Below are positions 61,326-64,000 of a stretch of 64,000 nt of DNA, in pieces. This DNA is from Viscum album (Eukaryota > Streptophyta > Magnoliopsida > Santalales > Viscaceae). The notes beneath the pieces are model-generated. The model worked only from the letters and a program-made list of their open reading frames with translations, searched no databases and was not told the DNA's origin. The position numbers and the translations under genes are program-made. Each line of letters starts with the position of its first letter. Position 1 is the first letter of the stretch. The stretch spans positions 601,176,818 to 601,240,817 of the forward strand of contig OY728158.1 of NCBI GenBank assembly GCA_963277665.1, in the 5' to 3' direction.

Positions 61326-62508
61326 ACTTAAAATTAATTTCACTTTAAAATTATAGCTCTTTAATACAAAAAATGATGATATCTATTCTTTATCATATCC
61401 TCGGGTTCCCAGGCAGCCTCCCCAAATTCCTGACTCCTCCAAATAAATTTAACCATGTGAGTATTCTTGTCCCATTGAACTTTATCTATATGTTCCAAGA
61501 TTTCTATATGTTTTTTATAGTAAAAACAATACTCTAATTTTATAACCTCTGAGTTTAGTACATGGGAAAGATTGGGTATATACTTCCTCTAGAGATGTAA
61601 ATGGAACACATCATGAACTTGAGAGAGGTGTTTTGGGAGTGAGAAGTGATAAGCTAAAGTCTCTACTTGATCAAGAATCTAGAAGGTACAAATATACCAA
61701 GGGCTCATATTTACCTTATTTAAGAAATTTATATCCATTTTCCATAGATAAATTCATAGGAATACCTTCTCACTAACACTAAATTCCATATCTCACCGAT
61801 GATTGTCAGTATAACATTTTTGTCGACTCTGAGCTATCATGAGGTGTTTCTAAATGGATCGAACCTTCTCTACAATTTATTCTAATAGCTTAGGTCCCAA
61901 TAGTTTTCTTTCTCTAAACTCATCCCAATATTTCAGAGTTCTATACTTCTTTTCATAGATGGATTTATATGGATCCATCTGAATGCTTGAGTGAAAAAAA
62001 TTATTAAAAGAAAACTTAACTAGATGATGGTATTTATCCCAACCACCTTTGAAAACTATATAATAGGATATTGATGTATACTCTATGGTTCTAATAGTCC
62101 TTTTAGACTGAACATTAATATGAGTATTATAAGCAGTAATGAAACACAAATATGTATCTGGGTTTGGATGAAGACTTCTTCAGAACCTCAAGGTAAGCCT
62201 CATATCCTGATTAGGTACAACATAATGTTGTTCACCATGTAAACTTACAAATTCCTTTACATATATCCCAGAAAGTTGATTAATATATAAATCTACTTTA
62301 ATTTTAATTATATGTGCTTACTTTATAAGGCGATCTATTATAACGCAAATAGAATTATGGTATTTAGATGTTTTGAGGAGTCCAACAATGAAGTCAATTG
62401 TGATGTTTTACTATTTCCATTCAAGTATGGGTAATGGTTGCAACATACCCCATAGCCTTATGTCGCTATAACATAAATTTCCAATATAAAAATAATTGAT
62501 ATACGTAG
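61326..62508 (-). pseudogene. Chromovirus integrase and chromodomain remnant (element 4)
   Basis: Minus-strand reading from 62450: an ITIDFIVGLLKTSK-like block and CVIIDRLIK in shifted frames (integrase core). Then the open stretch 62149-61877 with GGWDKYHHLVKFSFNNFFHS, IQMDPYKSIYEKKYRT and YWDEFRERKLLGPKLLE. Next come YICTF.ILDQVETLAYHFSLP and HDVFHLHL (about 61690-61600), and a chromodomain at 61513-61390 (HMVKFIWRSQEFGEAAWEPED) that keeps the aromatic Trp. The 3' end of this interior is at 61326, split from its LTR by element 5. Confidence 0.82.
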
Positions 62509-64000
62509 TGTTGGTCGGATTGGATACTCAAGAGGGGGGTGAATTGAGTACCAATTAAAATTTCTGTTAAAAATATTTCTCTTAAAATCCCCCAATTAAT
62601 AATCAAAGTTAAACTATAGTGAATTTATATAGAGTGTAAATGTTCATTCAGTTTCTCAACGATTGATTAGGTCTCAGTTAACTTAATCTGAAGATTAAAT
62701 TAAATTTTGAAACTAACTTACTCATTTACAATAAGTATAAACACTTGCTAATTTAATTATCAAAGTAGCTTTAAAATAAATTTTTTTTTCAAAGTAACAG
62801 CAGCAGAATATGAAACATATATTTAGTATACTTATGACTTAAACTAAAATGCACAACAGAATTAACCAAGAGGTTCAATCTCAAGCTGAGACTTAGTCCT
62901 CTCAACAATTTATATAAATTGATCCACACCCTGGATCGGGGTAAACAATAGTGAGCACACTATCCAGGTAATGAGACCTCTACCACAGTTCTTCGTGGAA
63001 AACAAAAAACAGATCACAGCTGTCCAGGTCTTACTCGAACTCTACCACTATCCACAGTGGGAAACAAAATATTTGTGGAGTTTGAGTGAGGATTTAAGAA
63101 TCCTCCAGTTTAGCTCAGGAGACAATGTGTGTGTAAAATTAACAGTGTACACAGAATTCTTGAAAATTAAATGATATAATAACAAAAGTAAGTGAGAATG
63201 AGTTTAGAAGAGCTTTAGTGATTGGCAGTGCAGCTCTGGACTCATTTGGTTGGTCAGAAAAGCTTCTGAGTCCTTCTCTGGTTTCTTCTCAGAAAACAGA
63301 GTGTCATTTTCTTCATTGGTTCTTGGTTCAGTTTGTCAGCTCGAGTGCATGAAGTGTTTGTGGTAGTTATTCACTCAAGATGCAGCTTGTGGTTTCTTTT
63401 AGAAGAGTGGCTTCAAGTTTATTCAAGATTCTTTCAGTATAGATGTAGCCTTGTGTGAATTCATCACATTTGAATGATGATGATACTTTTTATTTTTGAC
63501 TCTTTGTGTGCCATATTAGTTCCTTGGTTCTTGCTGTTTCATCACGATGACACCACCACATTCAACTAGGTATTTATCTTATTTTTTATAGATTTCTGCT
63601 CCGGAAAAAAAGGAATGATCACCTTTTGCATGGGTACTTGGTACGGTTCCATGACATGGAAATAGAGATCATTAAATAACATTAACTGCATTAAAAACAT
63701 CAAATGTAACCGTTATCTTAATAAATAAATAATATTTAGAGTATAGAGTTTGACTGGTTGGTCAATCATTAGAAGCCTTCTGTTGGTAGACGTGTACAGT
63801 GGATTTTGTGTAGCAGTCCTTCCATCAGTAGCTTCATTGAACTTTCATCGGTAGATCTTTGTATCAGTAGCTCTAGGTATCATTAACTCCTTATATCAGT
63901 ACTTACTCTATCGATAGCTCAATGTATCGGTGACTCTGTACTTGTATCGGTAGATCAGTAGCTCTATGCATCGGTAGATGTTTGCACTTGTATCGGTAGA
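62509..64000 (-). repeat. SIRE-like copia LTR, continues right of window
   Basis: Terminus TGTTGGTCGGATTGG at 62509 followed by CAAGAGGGGGGTGAATTGAG, the block that ends SIRE-type LTRs when read on the minus strand. The left neighbour is element 4 integrase, not a copia primer-binding site, so this is a 3' LTR or solo LTR inserted there (5-bp flank CGTAG at 62504-62508). A minus-strand TATAAAAA/TAAATACC near 63571-63592 may be its promoter. No coding sequence recognised; 62971-63174 is an open stretch without domain. Confidence 0.65.
63822..64000 (+). repeat. Degenerate short repeat (ATCGGTAG word)
   Basis: The octamer ATCGGTAG or a one- to three-base variant occurs about eleven times between 63824 and 63998 (for example 63848, 63863, 63945, 63955, 63970, 63992) at spacings of 10-23 bp. 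Spacers such as CTCTATGC and CTTGT also partly repeat. It reaches the window edge. Confidence 0.65.

Larger units (their letters stand above)
44119..62508 (-). mobile_element. Ty3/gypsy chromovirus, element 4, split by element 5
   Basis: A minus-strand 3' LTR (44119-47742) and its adjoining interior (47743-47751, continuing at 61326-62508) were separated by insertion of element 5. Removing 47752-61325 restores the expected order: integrase, chromodomain, a decayed polypurine tract, LTR. The rest of the element (most of pol, gag, 5' LTR) lies beyond a copia LTR at 62509 and outside the window. Confidence 0.8.

Overview
The window is intergenic DNA of a large, AT-rich plant nuclear genome and consists almost entirely of nested, decayed retrotransposons. 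I found no single-copy host gene, no intact protein-coding gene and no functional tRNA or rRNA gene. The plant assignment rests on chromodomain Ty3/gypsy elements (chromoviruses, probably the Del/Tekay lineage), Ty1/copia elements of Tork-like and SIRE-like type, tRNA-iMet-type primer-binding sites (TTGGTATCAGAG), and a 5'-truncated L1-type LINE with the extra C-terminal RNase H domain known from angiosperm LINEs. Species cannot be named from this.

Layout, left to right. (1) 1-9529, minus strand: a gag-only gypsy element, with a partial 3' LTR (1-2649), a 2.7-kb interior (polypurine tract, tRNA-derived SINE-like insert, gag with one stop, primer-binding site) and a 4206-bp 5' LTR. (2) 9530-about 15870, minus: an older gypsy relative, with a 3' stub, RT, protease, gag, a decayed primer-binding site and a diverged LTR. 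(3) About 16.3-23.4 kb, plus: remains of two copia elements. (4) 26258-38656, minus: a gypsy chromovirus with both LTRs and ordered but shattered protease-RT-RNase H-integrase-chromodomain, inserted in a copia-like background; flanks GGGAT/TGGAT. (5) About 38.9-44.1 kb: copia LTR patchwork from both strands. (6) 44119-47742 plus 61326-62508, minus: another chromovirus (LTR plus integrase and chromodomain), split by (7) 47752-61320, plus: a 13,569-bp chromovirus with two 3569-bp LTRs, a perfect 5-bp target duplication TTACC, and gag-pol-chromodomain with many stops. Its gag is split by the LINE fragment at about 52595-54060. (8) 62509-64000: a SIRE-like copia LTR running off the edge, with a short degenerate repeat.

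The most interesting signal lies inside the gypsy LTRs. About 120-180 bp downstream of the LTR TATA box there is a conserved splice-donor-like site (consensus GAAGAG/GTAATG), and about 200-245 bp before the LTR end a pyrimidine tract plus CAG acceptor. Together they predict a 1.8-2.1-kb intron in the transcribed leader. Between them lie two or three copies per LTR of a hairpin with a constant core (GGAGACGGTAnnCCGTACGTACG). The flanking arms differ from copy to copy but pair within each copy. This looks like a selected cis-acting RNA or DNA structure, possibly for dimerisation or packaging of unspliced genomic RNA. That function is inference.

The elements with pol would have supplied reverse transcriptase and integrase, and the gag-only element is probably a non-autonomous partner of the same family. 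All visible copies now look dead: catalytic residues are lost, stops and frameshifts are common, and insertions split them. Residue and domain calls come from reading translations by eye; LTR identities are eye estimates on sampled lines.
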